A DNA stretch of 64,000 nucleotides from Chryseobacterium angstadtii. GTDB lineage: Bacteria; Bacteroidota; Bacteroidia; Flavobacteriales; Weeksellaceae. The position numbers and the translations under genes are program-made. The stretch is from NCBI RefSeq assembly GCF_001045465.1, contig NZ_LFND01000005.1, positions 186,001-250,000 of the forward strand, read 5' to 3'. Below, in pieces: positions 7,322-14,494 of the stretch; position 1 is the first letter of the stretch, and every line of letters starts with the position of its first letter. Under the pieces are notes generated by a model that did not search any database, was not told the origin of the DNA, and saw only the letters and a program-made list of their open reading frames with translations.

Positions 7322-8935
7322 ATGGCAGAAGTAATTACGATGCCCCGACTTTCCGACACTATGACGGAAGGTAAAGTGGCGAAATGGCATAAAAAAGTAG
7401 GAGATAAAGTAAAAGAAGGAGATATTTTAGCCGAAATTGAAACAGATAAAGCTGTTCAGGATTTCGAATCTGAAATAAACGGAACTCTTTTATACATTGG
7501 TGTAGAAGAAGGCGCTGCTGCTGCTGTAGACTCTGTTTTAGCAATTATTGGAAATGAAGGAGAAAATATCTCCGGATTAACCGGTGGGGCTGCTGCTCCG
7601 GCTGCAGGAGGTTCTGAAGAGAAAAAATCTGAAGAAGAATCCAAAACAGAAAATAATGCTACCAGTATTGAACAGACCACTGCGGAAGTTCCTGCAGGGG
7701 TAGAAATCATTACCATGCCAAGACTTTCTGACACCATGACAGAAGGGAAGGTAGCTAAATGGCACAAAAACGTAGGCGATACAGTAAAAGAAGGAGATCT
7801 TCTTGCTGAGATCGAAACAGATAAGGCAGTTCAGGATTTTGAATCTGAATTCAACGGGGTATTGTTGAAGCAGGGTGTAGAAGAAGGAGGTGCTGCTCCG
7901 GTAGATTCCGTATTGGCGATCATTGGTCCGGAAGGAACAGATGTTTCTGCAGTAGGCGCTCCAAAAGTTGCTGCTCAATCTTCTGAAAAACCAGCTGAAC
8001 AGAAAAATGAAGCTAAAGCAGAAGAGAAGCCAGCTCAGGCTGTAAGTTCTTCTTCTTCAGACAGAATTGCAATCTCTCCACTGGCTAAAAAAATGGCTCA
8101 GGATAAAGGAGTGGATATCAATAGTATCAACGGTTCAGGAGAAAACGGAAGAATTGTTAAAAAAGATATTGAAAATTATCAGCCGTCTCAGGCAAAAGCT
8201 CAGCCTTCTGTTTCTGCTCCTGCAGCGGCTCAGGTTGCATTAAGCTTTGTTCAGGGCGAAGATACGGAAACACCAAACTCTCAGGTTAGAAGTATCATTG
8301 CGAAACGTCTTGCTGAAAGTAAGTTCTCTGCTCCTCATTATTATCTGATGGTAGAGATCAATATGGATAAAGCGATTGAAGCCAGAAAAGAAATCAATTC
8401 CCTGCCGGATACGAAAATTTCTTTCAATGATATGATTATCAAGGCTACGGCGGTTGCTTTAAGAAAACACCCTCAGGTGAATTCAAGCTGGGCTGGAGAT
8501 AAAATTATCCACAGAGGAAACATTAATGTAGGGGTGGCAGTAGCTATTCCGGACGGATTAGTGGTTCCAGTATTGAAAAATACAGATCAGATGAATTATA
8601 CTCAGATCTCTGCTGCGGTAAAAGATATGGCTTCAAGAGCTAAAAACAAAGGTCTTAAAGCTAATGAGATGGAAGGTTCTACTTTCTCGATTTCAAACCT
8701 GGGAATGTTCGGAATTGAAACATTTACAAGTATCATCAACCAACCGAATTCTGCAATTCTTTCAGTAGGGGCTATCATTGAAAAGCCAATTGTGAAAGAC
8801 GGTCAGATTGTAGTAGGAAATATTATGAAACTTTCTTTAGCATGCGATCACAGAGTGGTAGACGGTGCTACAGGAGCTCAGTTCTTACAGACTTTAAAAA
8901 CATATCTGGAAAGCCCGCTAACTTTGTTACTGTAA
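7322..8935 (+). CDS. pdhC: Pyruvate dehydrogenase E2, dihydrolipoyl acetyltransferase
   Basis: 537-residue core of the PDH complex, transferring acetyl groups from lipoyl-lysine to CoA. Two lipoyl domains are nearly identical: residues 1-80 with lipoylated K43, and about 127-205 with K168, each in the motif EIETDKAVQDFES. They are joined by Ala/Pro/Glu-rich linkers. A peripheral-subunit-binding domain follows (about 246-285, ISPLAKKMAQDKGVDINSI), then the catalytic acyltransferase domain with the C-terminal DHRVVDGA active-site motif. Two lipoyl domains are within the family's usual one to three. Transcribed with pdhA; a terminator follows at 8958. Confidence 0.97.
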   Translation: MAEVITMPRLSDTMTEGKVAKWHKKVGDKVKEGDILAEIETDKAVQDFESEINGTLLYIGVEEGAAAAVDSVLAIIGNEGENISGLTGGAAAPAAGGSEEKKSEEESKTENNATSIEQTTAEVPAGVEIITMPRLSDTMTEGKVAKWHKNVGDTVKEGDLLAEIETDKAVQDFESEFNGVLLKQGVEEGGAAPVDSVLAIIGPEGTDVSAVGAPKVAAQSSEKPAEQKNEAKAEEKPAQAVSSSSSDRIAISPLAKKMAQDKGVDINSINGSGENGRIVKKDIENYQPSQAKAQPSVSAPAAAQVALSFVQGEDTETPNSQVRSIIAKRLAESKFSAPHYYLMVEINMDKAIEARKEINSLPDTKISFNDMIIKATAVALRKHPQVNSSWAGDKIIHRGNINVGVAVAIPDGLVVPVLKNTDQMNYTQISAAVKDMASRAKNKGLKANEMEGSTFSISNLGMFGIETFTSIINQPNSAILSVGAIIEKPIVKDGQIVVGNIMKLSLACDHRVVDGATGAQFLQTLKTYLESPLTLLL

Positions 8936-8957
8936 CAATTCCAGATTGTATCATATT

Positions 8958-8985
8958 AAAACCTCTCATTTCGGGAGGTTTTTTT
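8958..8985 (+). terminator. Intrinsic terminator after the pdhA-pdhC operon
   Basis: AACCTC/GAGGTT stem with a 9-base loop (8960-8980), flanked by A and followed by seven T in all. Confidence 0.85.
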
Positions 8986-9056
8986 ATGGACTTTACCCAT
9001 GATTAAAAAATCGTGTTTTAGTGGGTAAATAATTATGTTTTTATTGGGGTAATTAG

Positions 9057-9064
9057 TATTTTTG
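9057..9064 (+). promoter_or_regulatory. -7 element immediately before lolD-like gene
   Basis: TATTTTTG fits TAnnTTTG and ends only 4 bases before the ATG at 9069, so transcription would begin at or next to the start codon (leaderless or near-leaderless mRNA). Confidence 0.5.
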
Positions 9065-9068
9065 AATC

Positions 9069-9737
9069 ATGATTAGAGCAAGCAATATCCATAAATCTTA
9101 TGGAAATTTAGAAGTACTGAAAGGAGTAGACATTCATATCAAAACGGGTGAAGTAGTTTCTATTGTAGGCGAGTCCGGTGCGGGTAAGTCTACATTGCTT
9201 CAGATCTTAGGAACGCTGGATCACCCCAGTAATTCCAATAAATATAATACAGAAATCAGTATTGCAGGGGAATCTTTCATCAATATGAATGATAAACAGC
9301 TCTCAAAATTCAGAAACCAAAATATTGGCTTTGTGTTTCAGTTCCATCAGCTTCTTCCCGAATTTACAGCTCTTGAAAATGTTTTGCTTCCTACAAAAAT
9401 AGGAGGGGCTAATGAAAAGGAAGCTCTAGAAAAGGCATATGCCTTATTTGAAGATCTCAGAATAGAGGAGAGGCTGAATCATAAGCCTAATCAATTGTCA
9501 GGTGGGGAAGCGCAGAGGGTGGCCGTAGCAAGAGCTTTGATCAATTCTCCTAAAATTATTTTTGCTGACGAACCTACAGGAAATCTGGATTCCAAGAATG
9601 CAGATGATCTTCACAGGCTATTTTTTGACCTGAGAGATAAATATAACCAGACTTTTGTGATTGTGACCCACAACCCCAATCTGGCTGAAATCACAGATCG
9701 AAAGCTGGTGATGAAAGATGGAATGATCGTGGAATAA
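9069..9737 (+). CDS. lolD: ABC transporter ATP-binding protein, LolD/MacB type
   Basis: 222-residue cytosolic ATPase. Walker A GESGAGKST (about 36-44), Q-loop FVFQFHQLLPEFTALENVLLP, signature LSGGEAQRVAVARAL, Walker B IIFADEPTGNLDS and the switch His in VIVTHNP. The H-Q-L-L-P-E-F-T-A-L-E-N-V pattern and short length are typical of the LolD/FtsE/MacB group that acts with LolC/E-type permeases in releasing lipoproteins from the inner membrane. No permease gene is adjacent, which is common for lolD in Bacteroidota. Followed after 13 bases by an L,D-transpeptidase-like gene. Confidence 0.88.
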   Translation: MIRASNIHKSYGNLEVLKGVDIHIKTGEVVSIVGESGAGKSTLLQILGTLDHPSNSNKYNTEISIAGESFINMNDKQLSKFRNQNIGFVFQFHQLLPEFTALENVLLPTKIGGANEKEALEKAYALFEDLRIEERLNHKPNQLSGGEAQRVAVARALINSPKIIFADEPTGNLDSKNADDLHRLFFDLRDKYNQTFVIVTHNPNLAEITDRKLVMKDGMIVE

Positions 9738-9750
9738 AAGGCCTACCTTG

Positions 9751-10329
9751 ATGAAAAAAATTATTTTCCTGTTCCTTTTTATTATTTCCTGTGTAAAGGC
9801 TGAGCTTCAGGGAGGTGTTTTTTCGGAAGAGATTCCGGAAGCAAAGGTTTTGGAAATAAAAAACTACATTAAGGGAAAAGGTTATAACCAGGATATTGCT
9901 ATTTTCATTAACTTTAGAATTCCTTCGGGGAAATACAGGTACTTTATTTATGATCTGAAAAATAATAAAGTACTGCAAAAAGCAATTGTTGCTCATGGTT
10001 CAGGCTCTGTGGTTCGCAATTCAGAAGCCTTGAAATTCAGTAATACAGAAGGATCATACCAATCTTCACTTGGGAAGTATGAGATCCTTGGGAGTTATAT
10101 CGGTAAGTTTGGAAAATCTTACCGTCTGAACGGTTTAGATACTACAAACAGTAATGCAATGCAAAGAGCAATAGTATTGCATTCTTTGGGATGTGTTCCG
10201 GATAAGGAATCTCATATACCCGCCTGTTTAAGTTTGGGATGTCCAATGCTATCCACCAATGCATTATTACAAACCGCAAAGTATCTGGATACGTCAGAAA
10301 AACCGGTGATACTTTATGCATTTTATTAA
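9751..10329 (+). CDS. L,D-transpeptidase-like murein catalytic domain protein (YkuD_2 type)
   Basis: 192-residue exported protein. The N-terminus is a signal sequence; IISC near residue 15 fits a lipobox, but cleavage after VKA is also possible. The rest matches the YkuD_2 family: YDLKNNKVL strand, VAHGSGS, NTEGSYQSSLGKYEI, then HSLGCVPDKE...SLGCPML near residues 148-170, with the His and the Cys expected for an L,D-transpeptidase nucleophile. It probably modifies or crosslinks peptidoglycan in the periplasm. An in-frame TTG at 9748 precedes the ATG by one codon; the ATG at 9751 is preferred. Close spacing to lolD and to radC (18 bases) suggests one transcript. Confidence 0.82.
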   Translation: MKKIIFLFLFIISCVKAELQGGVFSEEIPEAKVLEIKNYIKGKGYNQDIAIFINFRIPSGKYRYFIYDLKNNKVLQKAIVAHGSGSVVRNSEALKFSNTEGSYQSSLGKYEILGSYIGKFGKSYRLNGLDTTNSNAMQRAIVLHSLGCVPDKESHIPACLSLGCPMLSTNALLQTAKYLDTSEKPVILYAFY

Positions 10330-10347
10330 CTTGATAACTTCCAAAAT

Positions 10348-11025
10348 ATGACGATAAAATTCCTTGCAGAAGATGACAGACCCAGAGAAAAATTTTTACT
10401 GAAAGGTAAGAACTCTCTTTCCGATTCAGAGCTTCTGGCCATTATAATGGGAAGCGGAAGCAGAGATGAAAGTGCGCTGGATCTGGCAAGAAAGATCATG
10501 GCATCAGTCAATAACAACTGGCATCAGCTGAGTCTTCTTTCCAGCAAAGATCTCACGAAGTTTAAAGGGGTAGGAGAAGTTAAAGCCATTTCCATTATTG
10601 CTGCGTTAGAAATCGGAAGAAGGAGATCTGTTCAGGAAATTCCGTACAAGCCTATCATTTCAAACAGTGATGATGCCTATCTCATTCTTAAAAACCAGCT
10701 TTCAGATTTAAGAACAGAGGAATTTTGGGCCATCTTCATGAATCAGAGCAATAAAGTAATCCATATCTCAAAACTTACACAAGGAGGAATCAGCCAATCT
10801 GTAGTAGATGTAAGGATTTTATTTAAAACAGCACTAGACCATTTCTCTACAGGAATTATTATTGCCCACAATCATCCATCGGGAAGTCTTAAGCCGAGTA
10901 AAGAAGACATTAATATCACAAAAAAAATAAGAGAAGCCGGAGAAACACTTAGCATCCAGCTTTTAGACCATATCATTATTACGCAGGATACATATTTGAG
11001 TTTCTCAGATGAAGGATTGTTATGA
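10348..11025 (+). CDS. radC: RadC family JAB/JAMM-domain protein
   Basis: 225 residues, usual length for RadC. The N-terminal half holds the helix-hairpin-helix-like UPF0758 region (DRPREKFLLKGKNSLSDSELLAIIMGSG; FKGVGEVKAISIIAALEIGRR). The C-terminal half holds the JAMM metalloprotease-like signature with H-N-H-P-S-G-x7-D (AHNHPSGSLKPSKED, about residues 172-186). Its biochemical role is still debated despite the name; a link to DNA repair or recombination was proposed in the past. The stop overlaps the next gene's ATG (ATGA). Confidence 0.93.
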   Translation: MTIKFLAEDDRPREKFLLKGKNSLSDSELLAIIMGSGSRDESALDLARKIMASVNNNWHQLSLLSSKDLTKFKGVGEVKAISIIAALEIGRRRSVQEIPYKPIISNSDDAYLILKNQLSDLRTEEFWAIFMNQSNKVIHISKLTQGGISQSVVDVRILFKTALDHFSTGIIIAHNHPSGSLKPSKEDINITKKIREAGETLSIQLLDHIIITQDTYLSFSDEGLL

Positions 11026-11885
11026 TTAGAAGAGTGAAATACAGCGAAATTGATTTCGTAAAATATACGGAGTGTATTGAAACCTCTGTGCAGAGAAATT
11101 GGTATACACAAAAGGATATTTTAGATCAACTTTCGGGGAACTGGCATATTTTGGTATATGGAAATTATGAAGCGGTGATGCCTGTTCATATGTATAGAAA
11201 ACTGGGGATAAACTTTGTTCATATGCCTCTTTTTTGTCAGCAATTTGGTGTTTTTTCGAAAACTGATAATCCGCAAATCAATGATCAGTTTCTCTATTTT
11301 CTAAAGAAGAACTATGCGGTTTTCTTTTATTTGTTTAATCAGGATAATAATTTTTCTGTTGAGCTTGAAAAAAGAAAAAACTATGTGATATCAACTTGTG
11401 ATTATACCGTATTAAAGAAAAAATATTTTAAAGGAAGAAAATCTGCAGTGAAATCTTCCCAACATCTTGTTTATAAGGAAATAGAACTGGATGATCAGAG
11501 TCTTTTATTTTTCAAAAATAATTTTAAAGGCCTGGAAAAGCAATCCGATTGGGACAAACTTAAAGCTTACTTATCATTTCTATCAAAAACAAAATCACTT
11601 CAACTTTGTGGAGCTTTTTTCAATGATTCATTAATTAATTTAGCCGTTTTAATTGTTGATAAACACCAATTGTTATTATTAAGTTTAATTAATGACGAAA
11701 ATTATAAAGCTGAGAACGGCGCTTCTTTTTTAATTGACAGAATCTTAAACTTATATATTCACGAGAAATCTTTTAACTTTATGGGGAGTAATATCCGGGG
11801 GATTGAAATTTTTTTTAAAAGTTTCGGTGCAGAGCTTCGTGAATATTATTTTTTAGAAAATAAATTTCTTAAAAGATTTTCTTAA
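11022..11885 (+). CDS. Unknown protein, possible GNAT/FemAB-like acyltransferase
   Basis: 287 residues, translationally coupled to radC by a 4-base ATGA overlap. I do not recognise it by name. The sequence alternates beta and alpha segments without membrane helices. The C-terminal half contains NLAVLIVDKHQLLLLSLINDENYKAENGASFLIDRILNLYIHEKSFNFMGS in pattern, which resembles the acyl-CoA-binding half of FemAB/GNAT_6-type proteins, and it ends in a GIEIFFKSFGAE-like helix seen in such folds. Aromatic- and Lys-rich. Function is not assigned; acyltransferase is a guess from pattern only. Confidence 0.7.
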   Translation: MIRRVKYSEIDFVKYTECIETSVQRNWYTQKDILDQLSGNWHILVYGNYEAVMPVHMYRKLGINFVHMPLFCQQFGVFSKTDNPQINDQFLYFLKKNYAVFFYLFNQDNNFSVELEKRKNYVISTCDYTVLKKKYFKGRKSAVKSSQHLVYKEIELDDQSLLFFKNNFKGLEKQSDWDKLKAYLSFLSKTKSLQLCGAFFNDSLINLAVLIVDKHQLLLLSLINDENYKAENGASFLIDRILNLYIHEKSFNFMGSNIRGIEIFFKSFGAELREYYFLENKFLKRFS

Positions 11886-11958
11886 TCAGCTTGTTATTTA
11901 GATTAATTCTAAATATTATTGTAACTTTATAGATCATTATAATATTAATATTTCAACT

Positions 11959-12891
11959 ATGCTAAAGCAGATCCGTCATTATAAACTCCCTTATATTATT
12001 TACAATTTTTTTAACAGAAAAAAGTTAGAACATAATATTCCTTTGTACAAAAAATACGGAATCAATAAAAATTATTTCTCCAGTATTTCCAGTGCAGATT
12101 TTGCTCATCTTCCTGCTTCAGAAAGAACTATTGCGAATGAAAAACTGACTGATACTCCTTTTTTTAAAGAACTATCTGCAGAAAATAAGGAAAGTGCATT
12201 GCAGTATGATGATAACGGATATATGATTTTGAGGAATTTCATTACTACAGATGAAGCCGATCAAATTAACAGTGAAATTGAAAAACTGATGGAAAATGGG
12301 ACGCTGAAATTTATTTACGGCGGAAAACTAATGTTTGCCATCCATCATTCCGAAATTATTAAAAATATCGGCAGTGATAAAAATCTGACTGAGTTTTTGT
12401 CTGTTCTTTTAGACGGCCAGGCTAAACTTTTTCAGAGCATCAATTTTATTAATGGCAGCCAGCAGAAGACGCATTCCGACAGTATTCATATGACGACTTA
12501 CCCGCTGGGAGGTCTGCTGGGCGTGTGGATTGCCCTGGAAGATGTGGATGAAACCAACGGAGCTCTGCATTACATCCCCAAAAGCCATAAACTTCCGTAT
12601 TTTCTGAATTCAGACTATGAAAATGAAGGCGACTCCATAAGAATCGGGAAGAAGAGTTACCGTGCTTATGAAGAATTTTTGGAGAATAAAGTGAAAGAAT
12701 TAGGTTTGAAAAAAGAAATTTTTAAAGCAAAAAAAGGAGACATGTTGATATGGCATGCAAATATTCTTCACGGTGGCGAACCTCATACGGATAAAAACAG
12801 AACAAGAAAAAGCCTTGTATATCATTTTTTTGACGAAAACAGTGTCTGTTATCATGAAGTGACACAAAGACCGGCTCTTTTTGAATTATAA
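11959..12891 (+). CDS. Phytanoyl-CoA dioxygenase (PhyH) family oxygenase
   Basis: 310-residue cytosolic non-haem Fe(II)/2-oxoglutarate-type oxygenase. The double-stranded beta-helix motifs are visible: HSD (THSDSIHM, about residues 173-175) as the first two Fe ligands; WIALEDVDETNGALHYIPKSHK typical of PhyH; then DMLIWHANILHGGEPHTDKNRTRKS holding the distal His and the 2-oxoglutarate-binding Arg. The N-terminal 70 residues are basic and variable. Substrate unknown. It stands alone, with about 70 A/T-rich bases upstream. Confidence 0.88.
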   Translation: MLKQIRHYKLPYIIYNFFNRKKLEHNIPLYKKYGINKNYFSSISSADFAHLPASERTIANEKLTDTPFFKELSAENKESALQYDDNGYMILRNFITTDEADQINSEIEKLMENGTLKFIYGGKLMFAIHHSEIIKNIGSDKNLTEFLSVLLDGQAKLFQSINFINGSQQKTHSDSIHMTTYPLGGLLGVWIALEDVDETNGALHYIPKSHKLPYFLNSDYENEGDSIRIGKKSYRAYEEFLENKVKELGLKKEIFKAKKGDMLIWHANILHGGEPHTDKNRTRKSLVYHFFDENSVCYHEVTQRPALFEL

Positions 12892-13071
12892 AAGATTATG
12901 GATCTTGAACGTAGATTTAGGCTAATTTTTTCCCAGTTATTATTTGGTTTTTTGTCTTAATAAACAGAATGATGATCGGTTTTTATCTTATCATGATCCT
13001 CTCTCACATCTATATTCAGAATTCTAAGACCGATATATTCAAAAACTCTTTAGAAGCCGGAAAATAATTAG

Positions 13072-13079
13072 TAATTTTG
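13072..13079 (+). promoter_or_regulatory. -7 element before the 13092 gene
   Basis: TAATTTTG fits TAnnTTTG, 12 bases before the ATG. Its TTG is the alternative start of the longer frame at 13077, which is therefore rejected. Confidence 0.55.
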
Positions 13080-13091
13080 CGGTCTAAAATT

Positions 13092-13604
13092 ATGGCTAGT
13101 TTTTCAGGATATCTACCGTATGCTTTTGCATTGATTATCGCAATTCCTTTCTTGGTTTTGCTGAGACAATTTGTACACTCCTATATTACTCTAAAAAATC
13201 AGGAGATCAAGCTGCTTTCTGTAAAATCCAATTCAGAAAATAAGGCGCATTCCTATGAAAGGATGACTCTTTTTTTAGAAAGGATGAAGCCTTCAAATAT
13301 CATTCAGAGATTTGATAAAGATCTTGCTGCCCACGAGTTTATCTTTCTTACGGAGAAAACCATCAATGATGAATTCGAATATAATTCCTCACAGCAGCTG
13401 TACCTTACAAAAGGATCGTGGAAAAACATTGTGGACTCCAAAAATGCCCTGATAGATTTACTTCATAAAACCTATGACGGTCTGAACGGAAATACAAATC
13501 TGGAAGAATTCAAAACCATATTCCTGATGAACTATATGGAGGGTGATGATTATATCGCAGCCACAATAGAAGACCTTAGAAGAGAAATTTTAATTATAAC
13601 TTAA
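13092..13604 (+). CDS. Uncharacterised single-pass membrane protein
   Basis: 170 residues. Residues 8-28 (YAFALIIAIPFLVLLRQFVHSY region) form one N-terminal membrane anchor. The remainder is a soluble, helical, charged domain with HEFIFLTEKTINDEFEYNSSQQLYLTKGSWKNIVDSKNAL, a pattern I associate with an uncharacterised Flavobacteriia family. It lies 18 bases before the inorganic pyrophosphatase gene, so the two are probably co-transcribed; no functional inference beyond that. Confidence 0.75.
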   Translation: MASFSGYLPYAFALIIAIPFLVLLRQFVHSYITLKNQEIKLLSVKSNSENKAHSYERMTLFLERMKPSNIIQRFDKDLAAHEFIFLTEKTINDEFEYNSSQQLYLTKGSWKNIVDSKNALIDLLHKTYDGLNGNTNLEEFKTIFLMNYMEGDDYIAATIEDLRREILIIT

Positions 13605-13622
13605 AAAAATAACAGATAAATA

Positions 13623-14234
13623 ATGATTCCAAATTTTAAAGCACATCCATGGCACGGGGTTTCTGCAGGAGAAGATGCGCCAAATGTTGTCAACGTATTC
13701 GTGGAAATCGTTCCTTCAGATACTATTAAATATGAAGTAGATAAAGAAACAGGATTTTTAAAGGTAGACAGACCTCAGAAATTTTCTAATATTATTCCCG
13801 CTTTATACGGTTTTGTTCCCAGAACATATTGTCATGACGAAGTAATGAAACTGGCTATCGAAGCCGGAGCTGATGATGTAACGGAAGGAGATCATGATCC
13901 GCTTGATATCTGTGTACTAAGTTCTCACAATATTCATTCAGGAGGATTATTAATGGAAGCTATTCCAATCGGTGGATTCAAAATGATTGATGGTGGCGAG
14001 GCAGATGATAAGATTGTTGCCGTAATGATTGGAGACCACGCTTTTGGACATTTCAGAGATATTTCTGAACTTCCTGAAGCAGAAGTGAAGAGATTGATGC
14101 ATTACTTCTTAACGTATAAGAACTTACCGGATGAGCCTGCAAAATGTAGAATTCATGAGGTATACGGAGCTGAGCACGCTAAAAAAGTGATCAGAGCTTC
14201 TCAAAAAGATTACGCAGAAAAATTCGGAGGCTAA
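13623..14234 (+). CDS. ppa: Soluble inorganic pyrophosphatase, family I
   Basis: 203-residue cytosolic enzyme hydrolysing PPi made in biosynthetic reactions. Family I features: VEIVPSDTIKYEVDKETGFLKVDR (Glu and Lys that bind PPi), YGFVPRTYC, the signature DHDPLDICVLS (DxDPxD; three metal-binding Asp), and DDKIVAVM. Slightly longer than the E. coli enzyme, as in other Bacteroidota. The next gene is a membrane pyrophosphatase, so a hydrolysing and an energy-conserving PPase sit side by side. A terminator separates them. Confidence 0.96.
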   Translation: MIPNFKAHPWHGVSAGEDAPNVVNVFVEIVPSDTIKYEVDKETGFLKVDRPQKFSNIIPALYGFVPRTYCHDEVMKLAIEAGADDVTEGDHDPLDICVLSSHNIHSGGLLMEAIPIGGFKMIDGGEADDKIVAVMIGDHAFGHFRDISELPEAEVKRLMHYFLTYKNLPDEPAKCRIHEVYGAEHAKKVIRASQKDYAEKFGG

Positions 14235-14252
14235 AAAGCATTCCAAAATTAT

Positions 14253-14286
14253 AAAAAAAGCAGGTGAATTTTCATCTGCTTTTTTT
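14253..14286 (+). terminator. Intrinsic terminator after ppa
   Basis: GCAGGTGA/TCATCTGC stem (14260-14279, one G-T pair), A tract before, seven T after. Confidence 0.85.
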
Positions 14287-14494
14287 CGTTGATAGCACTA
14301 TTTTACTTTCAGCAGTGAAATAAGGAATACAGGAAAACTTAAATAAATTAATCTTTTCATCAGATATCATGTACTTATGATGTCCTGTAAATTGACGGAA
14401 AAAACATATTAAAAGATATGGTTTAATAAAGCATAGGAATTTTTATTATATTTATAAAACTAATTACTATTTATTAATATAAAAATAATAAACT

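Noticed and set aside
12969..13067. 32-codon frame MMIGFYLIMILSHIY... before the 13092 gene
   Set aside because: Has a membrane-like segment but no promoter, no terminator and no known family; the -7 element of the next gene follows directly. Could be revisited with expression data.
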